Below are positions 1 through 13,178 of a stretch of 64,000 nt of DNA, piece after piece. The position numbers and the translations under genes are program-made. How positions within the stretch are numbered: the first letter of the stretch is position 1; each line of letters starts with the position of its first letter. Location: the NCBI GenBank assembly GCA_028583415.1, contig CM053275.1, forward strand, positions 82,460,805 through 82,524,804, read 5' to 3'. The notes below the pieces were generated by a model. The model made no database searches. It saw only the letters and a list, made by a program, of their open reading frames with translations, and was not told where the DNA came from. Source of the DNA: Protea cynaroides (Eukaryota; Streptophyta; Magnoliopsida; Proteales; Proteaceae).

Positions 1-158
1 TAATATGCTCTCTTTTTTTTTTCCCTAAAATAAGTACATTTTATGTTGGAATTAATCACATGTTAATTTTATTTTGAAACCCATCTCGATCATATGGTAT
101 AAAAATTAATACCTTTAGTTGAGAGTTTCAATCATTTTTCACAACTCTCATTTTTCAC

Positions 159-334
<176 letters not shown>

Positions 335-1740
335 TGTAGGCTGCAGAGAATCTTTTGGTGATGGAACTGGAAGGGAATATACCTTTCTAAAGATTCATGC
401 ATCACATACCAGACTTTTTGAGTTTTGACTAAATTATATATCAACGAAAATTGAAATCAATATATAATTGCATGGCCGCCGAGCCTACTTTAGTTGAATG
501 TTGAAACCCAATTAATTAGTATGTGTGAATGGATAACTACTTTAGTCCAAAGCAATGATAAGATCACTCTTAAACCTGTCTTTGGCTTGGGTTACCTTTT
601 TGAATCCGGTCAAATTTGATCTTCCATGCCATACAACTAACAACAAAAACAAACAGGTCGCTTTCCCATGATTCCTTATGAATCATAGACTTTAAACTAA
701 GTTATCATCTTTTGCTAAAAAATTTCTCTTTCACATTCTTTTTTTCTTTTTTTTGGCAAGGGTTCTCTGTCTTCTTACGTATTTCCCGCACGAGTGTAGA
801 GGCCAATGAGAACAAAAACACGAACATCCAACTAGGGACAATAATCTTCTCCCTTTCTATGTCTAAGTGCAATAGCACACTGCGGGACAAGAATCTTTTT
901 CCATTTTTTTGTCATGTCACTAAAGATGTCGGTCAATTCATTTTCTGTTTATCAGTTTAGTTCTTAATTGATCCAAGTTGTAATTAATACAATTTTAAAC
1001 CGAATCGATTGTTAATTGGTTCCAATTTTCGAAACTAGGTTGAATGGCTTTTTAATGATTTATCCTTTTACAACTCGAACATTTCTTCCTTCATCGCCGC
1101 CATTGTTGCCTTCATCGGTCGATGCCATTCCAGTCAACCTAGTTTCCTAGCTTAATGACCTCCGCAACTGGTGCCTTCTCCATACCCAATCAAGGGTGTT
1201 AAACAATCGAGTTCGGTCTGAATCAGTTTAAGTTGGTTTCATTCTTTTACCAACACAATCCAAAACCAAACCGTTTAGGAGTAGTCCATATTGTTGGCTT
1301 CGGTATGGTCTAATTTAATTTTTTTTATCGGGTTGGCTTGACGAGTTCTTATCGGTCCTTTATTAGGTTGGTACAGGTTTGGATTTAGTTTCCGAGACCT
1401 CTTGTGAGTCCATCGTTGTCATTTGAGGAAGACGGGGAAAGACAAGAAAGCTGACAATGACCCAATCAGATCCTTCATAAGGCTTAATGGGAGTAATACA
1501 ACAACTAGCAATAGCAGCAATGCCGCTCTCTTGGGCCTTCTCAACACCATAGGTGGGCTTTGGCCTGTCTGGGGTGAAGAATGGATCCAGCCCTCCTCAG
1601 GAATGGTCGCCTGGACAAACATAGGGTTGGAATAGGGTCGGGCTGAGCTAGGCTTTTTAAAACCCTAGCTGAATCCGAACTCCACTTAGCTAGGTCCAGA
1701 ATTTACCCTAGCCAGACTCAAGGAAGTCTAAAATGGGACA
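335..1740. other. AT-rich spacer, no gene recognised
   Basis: The short open frames here (about 705-960 and 1419-1635, on both strands) have no recognisable domain. The stretch around 970-1330 is rich in AACCGAAT / GGTTCGG-like words, as is common at the edges of old hAT-type MITEs, but I could not find paired ends or a TSD. Confidence 0.6.
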
Positions 1741-1937
1741 TAGCATAGGATGGCATGGCAATTGCCACAGACTTCAGCAACACCTCTCTAAAAGTGCTTT
1801 GACATCGACGGGGATTATCAATTGGCCATTATCCATTCTTTGGCTAAATGATCTGTGTATCATTGATGCTTTAGCTTGTATTCGTTCTTTTGACTAATAA
1901 ATTTCTCTTTTACTTACAAAAAAAAAAAAAAAAAAAA
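1741..1937 (+). mobile_element. LINE-like 3' tail ending in poly(A)
   Basis: The segment ends in a run of about 20 A at 1918-1937. Its words (CATCGACGGGGAT, ATCAATTGGCC, a final ACTAATAAATTTCTCTTTTAC) match those of the LINE fragment just downstream at 2250-2366. It looks like the short 3' end of a 5'-truncated L1-type retroposon or a related non-autonomous tail. No target-site duplication was established. Confidence 0.5.
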
Positions 1938-2109
1938 CTCTCTATCTCTACCTGCTGGGGACAAGAGCTTTCTTTTCCAGCCCGGAATTTTGCATACAGT
2001 CCTATCCTATATTGATGGGAAAACTCCCTTTCCAAAGCTACAATAAACAACAAAGATGTAAGGGATTTAGTAACGAGAATAAAAAAAATTAATGAGGAGA
2101 AAGGGGTTT

Positions 2110-2366
2110 TCCTTGTCTGAAACCCTGGCTTGAAATTCAGCCTATTATTGCGGATATTGTCTCTCTTGTTTCCTTTTGTGAGAACTGCACCTTTAATTTT
2201 ACTTCAAAGGGAGCTAATGTGGTTGCTCAATCCCTTGCCCATAAGGCCTTATCATCGACAGGGATGATCAATTGGCCTATTTCTTCTCCTTAGCATTAGG
2301 ATCTTTGTAAGAATGATGCCTCGCAGTTCTTCTGATTAATAAAACTTATTTTACAAACGAAAAAAA
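2110..2366 (+). pseudogene. L1-type LINE 3' fragment (RNase H-like C-terminus plus tail)
   Basis: A frame around 2150-2290 reads like the C-terminal end of the RNase H-like domain of plant L1 LINEs: a cysteine/phenylalanine-rich strand, then KGANVVAQSLAHKAL. The usual family pattern there is RxANxVAHxLAxxA. It is followed by a short non-coding tail, AATAAAACTTATTTTAC, and a short A-rich end. No upstream RT or endonuclease is present, so this is a 5'-truncated dead copy. The assignment rests on motif similarity only. Confidence 0.5.
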
Positions 2367-2369
2367 AGA

Positions 2370-3602
2370 GGGTAAATTACAACTAAAGTATCCATTGTTT
2401 GATAAAACTAAAAAAAAGTACTTCATCTTTGAAAAAACTAGACTTAGGTACCTTATTTTTTTATTTTTCAATTTTACCCCCACACTCTCTCCCCACTCCT
2501 CATCCCAGCTCCCCACGCCACTTATTTCTCCACTCTCCTTTATACCCTCCCCTGCAACTCTCATCCCTCCTGCACCCTCCCTCTCCCCTCTTTCTCCTCC
2601 CCTTCCACGTCGTTTGCTCCTTTAGTCCAATTATACCATAGATAGTTCTGAATGGTTTGTGGAATGCTCAATTGGAAAACTATAGATTTTTATTCTCTTG
2701 TTGTCTCTCTTAGTTTCAGATTAAGCATGGATGTAGAGCCTGTGGAGGAATCCCACGACTAGGGCACTCAAATGCAAGCTTTTGTCATCTGATTTGCTCT
2801 TGCAAACCTAAAAAAACCAACAAAATTAGGATTAGACTCCTTAATTAATTTTTGATAGAACAGAAAGAGGGACTTTTGAGGTGAATTTCACCCAAGGGCT
2901 TCCGGCGAAGTTGGGATTGGCCATTCTTGGGCCTATTGATTTGATGGAACAGTTCTTCTTTCAATCCTTTTTCGATTTGTTAATTGACAACGATCTTGCT
3001 AGGTCAATGGATCTTGTAATAAGACAAAACACAATCCTGAAGAACAATCCACGTCCGCTCCAACCGTTTCCAAGCACTATATCGATGATCTTCACACAGT
3101 CCCTATGATCGTTTGACAATTGTGGATCCTACAAGGAAGAAATCCTTGACAACAATTCCAAAGAAGGCTGAACACCAGACCTCAGGCGACTGAAATCGCC
3201 ACTCATGTAAGTCATGTCATTATAGTTATGGATGTACCCTCCATTGCTATTAAGAATGAAGGGTGATTCACGATGAGGACTCGTGGAATTGAATTTTGTT
3301 GCAGTGATCTATGGTGGATTTAGAGGAGGCATGTTCAGTAACTCCATCAATGAAGTCAATGACGACCATGACCGTACTGTTGGAATCCAATCGAAAATGT
3401 AGATGCAGCAAAAGAGAGGCAAAAGAGAACAATTCAAATCATTGGATGGATGAGGAAAACAAAACCACCTTTGTTTCATCAGAATCCATGGTTGGTGAGG
3501 GAACAAAAACAATTCTACCGATTCTTTGTTGAGCATCGTCATTGTTGTTAGCAACATAAATAAGGACTCTACCTGTCTAGTAAGTGTGAGCTTTGTCTCT
3601 TT

Positions 3603-3637
<35 letters not shown>

Positions 3638-6077
3638 GTTATGGGAGGGAAAAGAGTTACAAGGGAAGTGTGAGAGAGGGTGGAGGAAGATGCCAATGTT
3701 AAGAATGAGAATCAGGAGAGGATGAGTGTCACACCCCAATTCTGCACCATTCAGAACGGTGTGATGAACCGCTATAAACCAACGGTTCAATCAGGATCTC
3801 TAATAGGCGGTATCCATTAAAAATAAAACCATGCGCATCTACAATCATAATCAGAATAAATACACAATAGCGGAAGTCTTATAGTAACTGAATTGAGCAT
3901 TCTAAATATAATAATCATAATTAAAAATATCAAATTATTGTTGTATCAACTGAGACATAAATAAATAAAATATCAATTACATCTTTTATAAATCCAAATA
4001 AAATCATAATAGAACACGCATGAGTTGCACTCGCATGAGGGGTCATGTGTATCCTCTAAGTCTTCAGCCTCCATTACAGCAACACGTGCATACACCGAAT
4101 CATTTATATAATCTGCAACTGTGGTACCTGCATCATCAACTAAAAATATTCGACGTCAGAGGGTGAACACACATCATGGCTCAGTGAGTAAACAAAATAA
4201 TACAACAAACATATGCATGCATTCAATTCATATCTTTGGTCTGGTAAATAAGTTTACAATGTGCTATAGAAAGGATAGGTGGCCAAAGATCACATTTATT
4301 GACGCCGCACCTCTATACACAAGTGTGTGAAGCCACCCAAAGATAACGTTTATTGTCGACTCACAAGTACCCAATCATGGACAATGTACACACAAAGGTC
4401 ACGTTTATTGCTATACCCGTTGCCCATACCAACACGTAATCCCTGCTGGCGAGGGCTCGTAAACTAGGCTCGCAACTAACCAATCCTAATGTCAATCAGT
4501 GTATCCAAGGCCTCACCCCAGCATCCCTCAATACGTCCATAGAGATAGGGCTAAGGCCCCCCGGCAGGGTCAGAGACTATACGGTCCGAGACCACCTCCC
4601 CTCATACCCTATGACATAATAGTTCTGCTAAGGTAATGGCGATACGACGATGTCAGTGGACAAGACTTGAGTTAGAGATAGAGCTAGAGTGCTGAGGCCC
4701 TGCCTATGACACCTCCCCCTGATACTCGCTCGCATCAAGCACCCACATGCCTATTCCTATCATCATCATCATCATCATTATCATAAACAATAAATAAATA
4801 TGCATGAATAGTAATAATAGAAATATTGGATGATATGTTGTATGCACATAACAATCATACATGCATAAATCATTCATGGCATTGGACTCAAGAATAAAAA
4901 CAGTTTATTATTAACCAATTAGTTTAGGTCTTGTTCCCTCACCTTTGCTTGATCGTAGGTCCTCTTTCAAGCTTTAAGAATCAACTATATATCGATATTA
5001 TATCACTAGAAGACCTAATCAAGTCGATATAATTTAATTAGAATTAATTCAGACTTTAAAAGCATGCTGCTAACTAGGGGTCGATGCTAGGGTCGGAGGT
5101 TTCATCGACCCTGGGAGCGACCACCCCTATTCTGGACTTCTCGAACACTGGGGGTCGATGATCAGGGTCTGGTAGGGTCGATTAGCCATCGACCCCCTGT
5201 GCGACCCCCTGTGGTTTTTGTCGATTTTTCATCCTACAGTCCATTCTTCGTGTTTGGGGTCCCATGGCTTGCTTCTACAATCCATTCCACACATGTTCTA
5301 TGGCCTAGAACCGCAGTTCATTCACCTAGATGGCTTTCATGATTTCTCCCATGGTTTTCCATGAAAACCTAACCGTGGGTGGATGATTTGGGTTTCTCCT
5401 AGATCATTTTCTCTTCTCTATCTATTCTAAGGTCTGTAAAATTTCATGGGGATAGTATCCATACCTGAGAATTAGACTTGTTTCTCTGAAGCCTTCTCCT
5501 TGATCTTCTTCTCCACTTTCCTTCTCTTCTCTTTCTCTCAATCCAATTATGGTTCTAAAAGGAGTGAAAGAGGCTTAGGGACGTCCTATTTATAGAGTAC
5601 AAACTCTCAAAATAAGTCTCATTGAGATTAGAAAGGAATCCCATTGAAATTAGGAAAGTTTTCTAATTTTCGGTTCGTACTGTTTTTACCGATTACCGGG
5701 GGTCGATGGGGGGGTCGGAGATCCCGTCGACCCTTGGTTCTTAAAATGTCCGACCCCCGGTATAAAACTGGGGGTCTGACTTTTATACTGGGGGGTTCCG
5801 ACCCTCCCTTGCTGGGTATGCGACCCTCCCCCTATTTTTGATGTTTTTGGGTCAGTTTAATACCTGGGATCGTGATTTCACGCACTTGATCCGTTTGGTT
5901 CGACCATGATGGGTAGACCTGGTTCAAGATGGTAAAACCGGGTTAGTTGGATACGGGTCTTACAATGAGGGCAAAATTAGAAATAAAAAAGTAAGGTACC
6001 TCAAGTATAGTTTTTCAAAGATGAGGTACTTTAAATCTATTTATGAAACAATAGGTACACGAGTTGTAATTTACACC
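2370..6077. mobile_element. Long-TIR DNA transposon (non-autonomous), interrupted by a solo LTR
   Basis: The first ~110 bases (GGGTAAATTACAACT..., then AGTACTTCATCTTTGAAAAA and AGGTACCTTATTTTTTTATT) are matched in reverse complement by the last ~110 bases (5975-6077). That makes very long imperfect terminal inverted repeats. Removing the nested solo LTR (3727-5964) leaves about 1.5 kb. The interior has a purine/pyrimidine-rich stretch, a (GA)n run at about 3605-3634, and sequence at 2880-3560 that looks less repetitive but matches no protein I recognise. No transposase is visible. I could not find a convincing target-site duplication, so the superfamily (Mutator-like by TIR length) is an inference. 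Confidence 0.65.
3727..5964 (+). mobile_element. Solo LTR, family 1, TSD ATGAG
   Basis: The sequence starts TGTCACACCCC and ends GGGTCTTACA, so it has TG...CA ends. It is flanked by a perfect 5-bp duplication ATGAG (3722-3726 and 5965-5969). At 2238 bp, with no internal domain or second LTR, it is a solo LTR left by unequal recombination. The same ends are found at 14210-16404 and, more diverged, at 8952-17525 and (reversed) 9689-13890. The ends resemble LTRs of plant Ty3/gypsy chromoviruses (Tekay/Del type); this is from general knowledge and no coding region supports it here. Two clusters of GGTCGAT/GACCC words lie at about 5082-5216 and 5698-5835. Confidence 0.88.
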
Positions 6078-6445
6078 TCAGAAGGGGTAACTCTGCGCTT
6101 CTACATCTGAAAATAGTTATAAAACCCGCACCCAGAAACCTGGTCTAACTAGATTTCTGTTATGTTAGAGGGTTTTCCACCATAAACTGAATAAGATACA
6201 AGTCATAAATAAGACTAGGTCGCACCATCAGTGAACCAGACCAAAAGAAGGGGGAACAAAATGAGACCAACCTGACTATTATACTAGTGGCGATCGATGC
6301 AGCCGGTTAGAAAACCCGAGCCAGTATGATCCGCCAATATCGATTGGTAAAGCCAAAACAGACCTAATCTCGGAATTTACAATTGGCTTTGCTTTAGGAG
6401 ACAATTTAGGATATTCTCAGGACCCAAATACGAACCTAGGAGGGA
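6078..6445. other. Spacer, nothing recognised
   Basis: No open frame of note, no repeat ends and no RNA gene seen. Confidence 0.6.
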
Positions 6446-6450
6446 CCCAC

Positions 6451-8286
6451 TGAAGTTCTAGGCTTCCACTGAGAGGGGGGGGGTGAATCAGTGTCTACTT
6501 AAATTTTCTCAAATACTGACTATTTATGGAGCTGTTACAAGAGCCCTATAAACATACAAGCGTATGCACAATCACCTCACAACTACTGGGTGGCTAGGCC
6601 AACCGACATGTGCATACCCATCCTGCAAAACGATAGCACTTTCACAAACATCCACATTCATAAGCAAACAATACAAAAGTTACGTGGTTCACCTCCACAT
6701 TATGTGAGGGCTACATCCACGGAGTAATGCCCCTATTGGGCTTCGTATTTACTCAATAGTCTTCTTGTTTAAGTTGCTACAACAACTAAGGTGTCACAAC
6801 ATCTATTTCTACCCTTGATAGTACAAAGGCTTGGGTTACAACCCCTTTCAGGACAAGTCTCAACTTGCCGGAAAATACATTTAATAGTTTGATAAGAAAA
6901 TTACAACTCCCTCTTAACAATGTAAGCAATGGCCTTTAACAGGACTTTTCACAAACACTTGTCCTACTAGGTATTCTCAACAATGAGAGTTTTGATGGAA
7001 ATGTTACCTTTGAAGCATGGCTCAAAGAATGTAGTCAACTTTACCGTCGATGTGCTGCTAACACTGCTCTTTTATCACCCTTCAAACCTCTAACTCCATT
7101 GAGGACTTTTTAAAACCACTTGGTGTGTGTTTTCCATTCACAAGGTCTCCCACAAGGCCTTCTCTTCTATTCTTTAGCTCCTATTCACGCACACACCTTC
7201 AAATGGGGCTTCAAAACCCCATTATATGAGTTCAGAAGGCACAAATTAGTTAGGGTAGTAGATCTGGAAAGCTCTCAAGCCAATCCAATGGCTGAATTTC
7301 AAATAGGGGGAATTATGGTGACATGCGACATGCCACTATTTAAAGCGGTAACATGCGACATGTCACACAAGGTCGGCTGCCATATTAGCCATTAGATCAA
7401 CCTCAAAAGGGCAGGAGAGATTCTGTCCATCTGATCTTTGACGTGATGACAAGGTTAACAGGAGTAATAGGATCCCTCCAAATAGTATCTTTCTAACTTT
7501 TAGTTTGCACTTGCGCAACACTTAATCATCCCATAACTTCAATGCAACAAGAACCATGATATAAAGTTTCAACACCCAATAGAAGGCCATGTGGGAGCAT
7601 CGGCCATGTGGGAGCATCTGATGCAACATTGATACTCTGCCTTGATCTGGACCATCAAATCAGTATAATCTTGATTAAACCCTATTTTATCCATGGATTT
7701 GGCATTTCTTCTTGCTGGAGTGCCCAAAGTACCCGTGAAAAACTTGCAAATGGCCTCTATAACCAATCATTAGTGTGCAAAAAGTGTTAACATAGGCAAC
7801 TTTTCAGTTGCCTCTTCTCTCTCCTGAAATATCATCGAACACATAATGGAGATATTGACACTTAGTTGATTTTTTAAAAATTTCAAGTCTCGGCCATCAA
7901 TGTGGGGTGCGGTGCAACAGGTCATGGGCCTTGCGGCATGACACCGTGTGTTGCTGGCCCTTGCGGCAAGTGCTGGCCAAGGCATGTCTTGCAGCCATGC
8001 TGCTGGTGGCATGCCTTGCTGCCTTGTGGCTACTGGCCCTTGTGGCATGCCATGTGGCACCATATGCGCTTTCTCTCTCTTCAGTTTCTCTCCTCTTTAT
8101 CTCTCTACATTTTCTCTCTCCTTTTTTCTCTCATTATTTTCTCTTTCTTTCTTTCTCCACATTATCACATTGCATGTTGTCCACTTCATCAGTGGGACCC
8201 ACACTCACTCTCATCTTTCTCTCCCTATATTTTCTCTCTCATCATAGTTGGTTCATTTGCCAACAATTACAACATATAGTCCGATA
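6451..8286 (-). mobile_element. Reversed Copia solo LTR, TSD CCCAC
   Basis: Read on the - strand this matches the LTRs of the Copia element at 44437-58118 over much of its length. Shared blocks include the C-run/CTCTYAGTG motif near the end, the GAGTAAATACGAAGCCC block, the GGAGTAATGCC block and the TTGTAATTGTTGGCAAAT block near the start. It is flanked by a perfect 5-bp duplication CCCAC (6446-6450 and 8287-8291). The first two bases on the - strand are TA instead of TG, a likely single mutation. It is 1836 bp long. The reading frames at 7902-8422 lie in the CTTGCGGCATG/CTCTCT-rich part of the LTR and are not genes. Confidence 0.82.
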
Positions 8287-8291
8287 CCCAC

Positions 8292-8946
8292 ACCATCCTA
8301 ACTACTTTGGAGTAGGAGAAGGGAAGGAGACTCTCCCTAAGTTTAAATTCCTACCACTTGACAACTTTGTAGGAGTCTCCATTCAAATTAGGAGTCTAAC
8401 CCAACTAGGAAACCTTAGATGAATAAAAATCCTATCTATCACCCTCCTTTGAGTACATATCAATAAGCTAAGCTAAGGTCCAAAATATGGAAGAACCAAG
8501 TGTTTCCACGACTCTACCACCCCGTCAATTCTGTTCCACTTAATCCCTCTTTCATGGCCACATATCTTTCCGGCTAAGGAATGAGAAATCTTTCTCCTGT
8601 TACATGAATCAAATGTTTCATTTCATCCGGGAGAAGCCATCTCTTTCTCAACAATGTCTTTGTCATTTGATCCAATAGCGTTTTGTTAGATTTCTCAGAG
8701 AGTTCTGACACGTTTTCTAGGAAAAAGAAGGAAAGAGAAGGAGAAGGTAAAGTTCTGTAACACTCGTGTGAGAGAAATCGTTGACAAAGTGCATCGTCAA
8801 TTTGCAGTAATCAAGCCACTATCCGTAAAACCCTAACTTCTATAAACTCTAATGTAAACCCTAGTGTTCTGTGGAAGGATGTAAATATGATGTGACGAAT
8901 ACACACCCTTTATCAATAGTGGAATTAATGTGGGTTGTTGGAAGGG
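8292..8946. other. Spacer, nothing recognised
   Basis: Ordinary AT-rich sequence between two LTR insertions. No supported gene or repeat end. Confidence 0.6.
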
Positions 8947-10459
8947 ATAACTGTCACACCCCAATTTCGGTTGAACTAGAAGTGTGAATGAACCGCCATT
9001 AAACCAACGGTTCACATCATGATTTCAATAAGACCGTATCCACTAATACAAACCATAATCAGAATATAAATAAATACAACGGAAGTCTTAAATTAAATGA
9101 ACTGAGTTCTACATTGTACGTATAGTAATCAATTATTCCCCACACCAAAACGTAAATAAAATATCTTTACACAATTTATGAATCCAATTGAAATAAAATA
9201 AAATAAAATAACCATCCTAGAGGTACATGCAGCGCATGAAGCGTCATGCTCATCCTCCCCTGCTTGCACTTCTAATGCAGCAACACCTCCATATACTGGA
9301 GCGTCTACGTAGTATTCCACAGTATAACCTGCATCAACATCTAAAAATATGTATATATACAAGGGTGAGCTCACAACTTAGCTCAGTAAGAAAATCAGAC
9401 GATGCAACAAGCAACATGCATGAGTAACATTCACATTATGGTCTAGTTTTAAGTTTACAATGTGCTATAGAAAGGATTGGCGGCCACCACACCTCTATAC
9501 ACGAGTGTGTGAATCCGTCTAATGAATCAAACACCATTGTCGTCCCACATACACCCACCATGGAGTAGAGATAGAGCTAAAGTGTCCGGATCACACACCG
9601 CAAACACTTCCCCTGATGCCCTACCCATACCAACACGTAAGTCCCTATTGATGAGGGCTTGCAAACTAGGCTCACAACTAATCAATCTTGTAAGACCCAC
9701 ACACCACGAACTCGGTCTAACCTTATATTCTCATGTCGTGACTAGTCTTCCCATCATAATCGGCCCAAGTGGACCAAGTGCGTGAAGAAACTACAAGGCT
9801 AGGTATGAAATTTGACCCAAAATCACCTAATTAGGAGTGTGTGGTCGCATACCTAACCAGGTGTGGTCGACCACACCTCAGAATAATGCCACCACAAAAG
9901 TCTGGGATGTGTGGTCGCAGTTTTTGGCTGTGTGGTTGACGGGTTCTGTGACCTCACGTGCGACCACACGAAGTCAAACTGACTCCGTGATTAGGAAGCC
10001 TTCCTAATCCGAAGTGGTTTTTTTTCTAATCTAAGTAGGACTCTATATGGAAGGTTTTTCTCTACATTTAGGACGTCCCTTAGCCTCTTTCATCCTTTTA
10101 GAACTCAAACTAAAAGAGAGAGAAAGAGAAGAGGAGGAAGATAAGGAGAATTGAAGAGGAAAACTAAGAGGAGGAATTTGAGAGAGAACTCTGAATCTTC
10201 AACAAGTTTAAGGTATGAAAATGTTTCCCACATCAGTTGAATATCTAAAATAGATCATGGAAGAGATAGTGATTCAAAGTGAGACCCCAATCATCAAACC
10301 CTGGACAAATTCTAAGAGATCCATGAAGGGAATCTATTAGGATGATGGATTGTGTAAAATATGAATTTTAAGCCATAAAATAATCATAGGAAGGATCATG
10401 ATGATAAGCCAAGGAATCAAAACATGAAGGAATTGAGTTGGGAGTGGAAAAGTCGACCA

Positions 10460-10965
10460 TCACATATGTGGTCGCATGATATGCGACCACACGAAGCACA
10501 TATATCGACCACACACCCTCGGGAAAATTCCAGGGAGGGTGTGGTCGGATGTGTGGTCGCATGATATGCGACCACACGAGACACACATAACCTACCACAT
10601 ACCCTCAGGAAAATTCTAGGGAGATATGCGACCACACGAGACACACATAACCGACCATATACCCTCGAGAAAGTTTCAGGGAGGGTGTGGTCGCATGTAT
10701 GCATCACACATAGCGACCACAAGCCCTCGGGAAAGTTTCAGGGAGGGTGTGGTCGCATGTATGGTCGCATGGTATGCGACCACACATGTTGACCACACGC
10801 ACTCGGGGAAGTTTTCAGGAGGGTGTGGTCGCATGTATGGTCGCATGATATGCGATCACACATAGCAACCACACGCCCGCGGGAAGTTTCAGGGAGGGTG
10901 TGGTCGCATGTATGGTAGCATGATATGCGACCACACCTAGCGACCACACACCCTGTGGTCGCAGA
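10460..10965. repeat. Tandem repeat of GTGTGGTCGCATG / CATGCGACCACAC units
   Basis: About seven degenerate units of roughly 60-80 bp, each with GGGAGGGTGTGGTCGCATG, a TATGCGACCACAC word and a CCCTCGGGAAA word. The unit contains its own inverted word (GTGGTCGCAT...ATGCGACCAC), so single strands could fold locally. The array lies inside the reversed LTR. The same word also occurs at about 9838-9975. Confidence 0.85.
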
Positions 10966-11667
10966 AACTGAGACCACAAGTGCAGCCGCACCTGCGACCA
11001 CTCAGCTTCTGGAAGTCTGAATTAATGAAAATAAATTCTAATTTAAAATTTATAAATTTGTTAGGTTTCCAAGTGGTCTAAAAGTGATTTACAAAGCTTG
11101 GACAAGGAACAACCATCGACCAAAGGTGAGGGAACAAGACCTAAAATAATTGGCTAATAACAAACTATTTTACTTATTGAGTCCAATGCCATGAATGATT
11201 CTATGCTTGTATGCTTGTAATGTGCATTTCACATGTCATCTAATATTCCTGCTAATTACTGGTCATGCATATTTAATTCTATTTATTTATAACATGATGA
11301 TGATGATGATGTTAGGAATAGGCATGTGAATGTATGTGTGTGGTTAGTGTGCTTGATGCGAGTGGAGCATCAGGGGGAGGACGTGACACTATGGTTCATC
11401 CTGGTCACCAGACTCTAGCTCTATCTCTACTCAAGTCTTGCCCACTAACATCGTCGTATCACCATTACCTTAGCAGAACTATTACGTCGTAGGGCATCAG
11501 GGGAGGTGGTCTCGGACTGTGTAGTCTCTGACTCTGTTGGGGGGCCTTAGCTCTATCTCTATGAACGTATTGAGGGATGCTGGGGTGAGGCTTTGGATAC
11601 ACTGATTGGCATTAGGAATGGTTAGTTGCGAGTCCAGTTTGCAAGCCCTTACCAATAGGGGCTTACG

Positions 11668-13178
11668 TAGGGCTGCAACGGGGTCAGGTTGGGCTGGGTT
11701 TTTCAAAACCCTAATCCCAACCCTGACTATTTAAACTTAACCCTAACCCAGCCCATCAGGGTCAGAAAATATACAACCCTAACCCTGACCCTGGCAGGGT
11801 TGGGCCTAACCCTAACCTACCCTGATTGACCCTGATAGGGCCGGGTTGGGCCGAATAACCTTGATTAATTCAGGGTCGGATTGACCCTGATTATTGACCC
11901 TGATTGGAAGAAATTAGAGTCTATTTATCTGTAAAAAATGGAGACCGACAATATTCTTTTGGAATTGAAAGCTTTGTGCTTGGCTTGAACAATTCATGCT
12001 ATTCACCACCACAGCTATTCTTCCATTCTAAAGAAACTCAGAGCCCAACAAAATTGCCAAGAACATGGTAGAATGAATTGAAAGATTGAAAAATGAAGAA
12101 CTCTGCTACTTGGGTGGTCTTCTTACAGTTTGAAGAGAATTTAGAGAACAATCCGTTATCTTAATAGTACAAAATCAACCAAAAAGGATTGCGTATTCAA
12201 ACAACTATTTATGCGAGAATCTGAGCACCAATACTTCAGATTAAATATGCAGAAAAATCAATAACAGATAGAAATAGTCAAAATGAACTGTTCGTTCGCG
12301 AAGGTCTTGAATCAAAACAAATAATAATTAAAAAAAAAAAACAAGACTTCAGAGTACAATCTCAAATGGGCACCACGTTTTTGAAAACTTTAAGAAGAAA
12401 ATCAAACATAGCATAGACAAACAGAGGAATGAACAATACCAAAACAGCAGCTTCCTTCGCTGTAAAATTCCAATCTCGGGGAAGAAGAACTCTAAATTGG
12501 TCCACTGCCTTCGCAAAATTCCAATCGCAAGGCGCTATTTTTTATTTCAGATTGCAGATTTTTCGATTTCTGATTGTAGATTTCCCCATCGCAGATTTTT
12601 GTCTAAGAAACACGATCGAGGGAGGAAGAGGAGCGACGGAAACACAAAGATCCATTGGAGAGGGAGAGAGAGAGAGAGGTGGTACTGTAAGGATCGAAGA
12701 GGGAGGAGTTGGGAAGATAGAAAGGCGCGAGAAGGGGGGGAGAGAGAGAGAGAGTCGAGAGAGATTAGGGAGACTAGGAGAGTCGAGAGGGATTAGGGAA
12801 ACTGGGAGAGTCGAGAGGAAGAGATTAGGGAGGAGCCGAAGGGCCTGGCCGCCTGAGACTGCTACTCTGGGAGGCGTCGCCGTTGTAAATACACTGTTTG
12901 AGACTGATAATCGACTGTCAAGGGAGATAAAAATTAGGGGAGAATCGAGAGAGAGAAGAAAATAAGAAAATAGGTTTAGGGTTTGGTTTATAAATAAATA
13001 TATATATATAGGGTTGGGCTGGGCCGGGCTCAACCCTAACCCAGCCCAACCCTGCCAGGGTTGATAAAAAATTGGACCCTAACCCAGCCCTGTCAGGGTT
13101 CGGGCCGGGTTCAACCCTGCCAGGGTTCAGGGCGGGTTTGGACGGGTTCGGGTCATCAGGGTAATACTTGCACCCCTA
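11668..13178. mobile_element. Non-autonomous hAT element, TSD GGCTTACG
   Basis: The ends are TAGGGCTGCAA and, reversed, TAGGGGTGCAA: 11-bp terminal inverted repeats with one mismatch. It is flanked by a perfect 8-bp duplication GGCTTACG (11660-11667 and 13179-13186), as made by hAT transposases. The subterminal parts are packed with AACCCTGAC / GGGTTGGGCTGGG words on both sides, typical of transposase-binding subterminal repeats. The 1511-bp body has a GAGAGA-rich stretch (12650-12960) that creates long frames on both strands, but no transposase or BED/dimerisation motif. Confidence 0.88.

Noticed and set aside
7902..8422. Frames of 99-171 codons rich in Cys, Leu and Ser
   Set aside because: They lie across the end of a reversed Copia solo LTR (6451-8286) and its TSD, in GGCATG- and CTCTCT-rich sequence.
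10368..11001. Regularly spaced repeats that at first look resemble a CRISPR array, with frames on both strands
   Set aside because: Units are contiguous and degenerate with no unique spacers. This is a tandem array inside an LTR of a plant genome.
12429..13033. Frames of 163-178 codons (Arg/Glu-rich on +, Ser/Leu/Pro-rich on -)
   Set aside because: Created by GAGAGA-rich sequence inside an hAT element. No domain on either strand.
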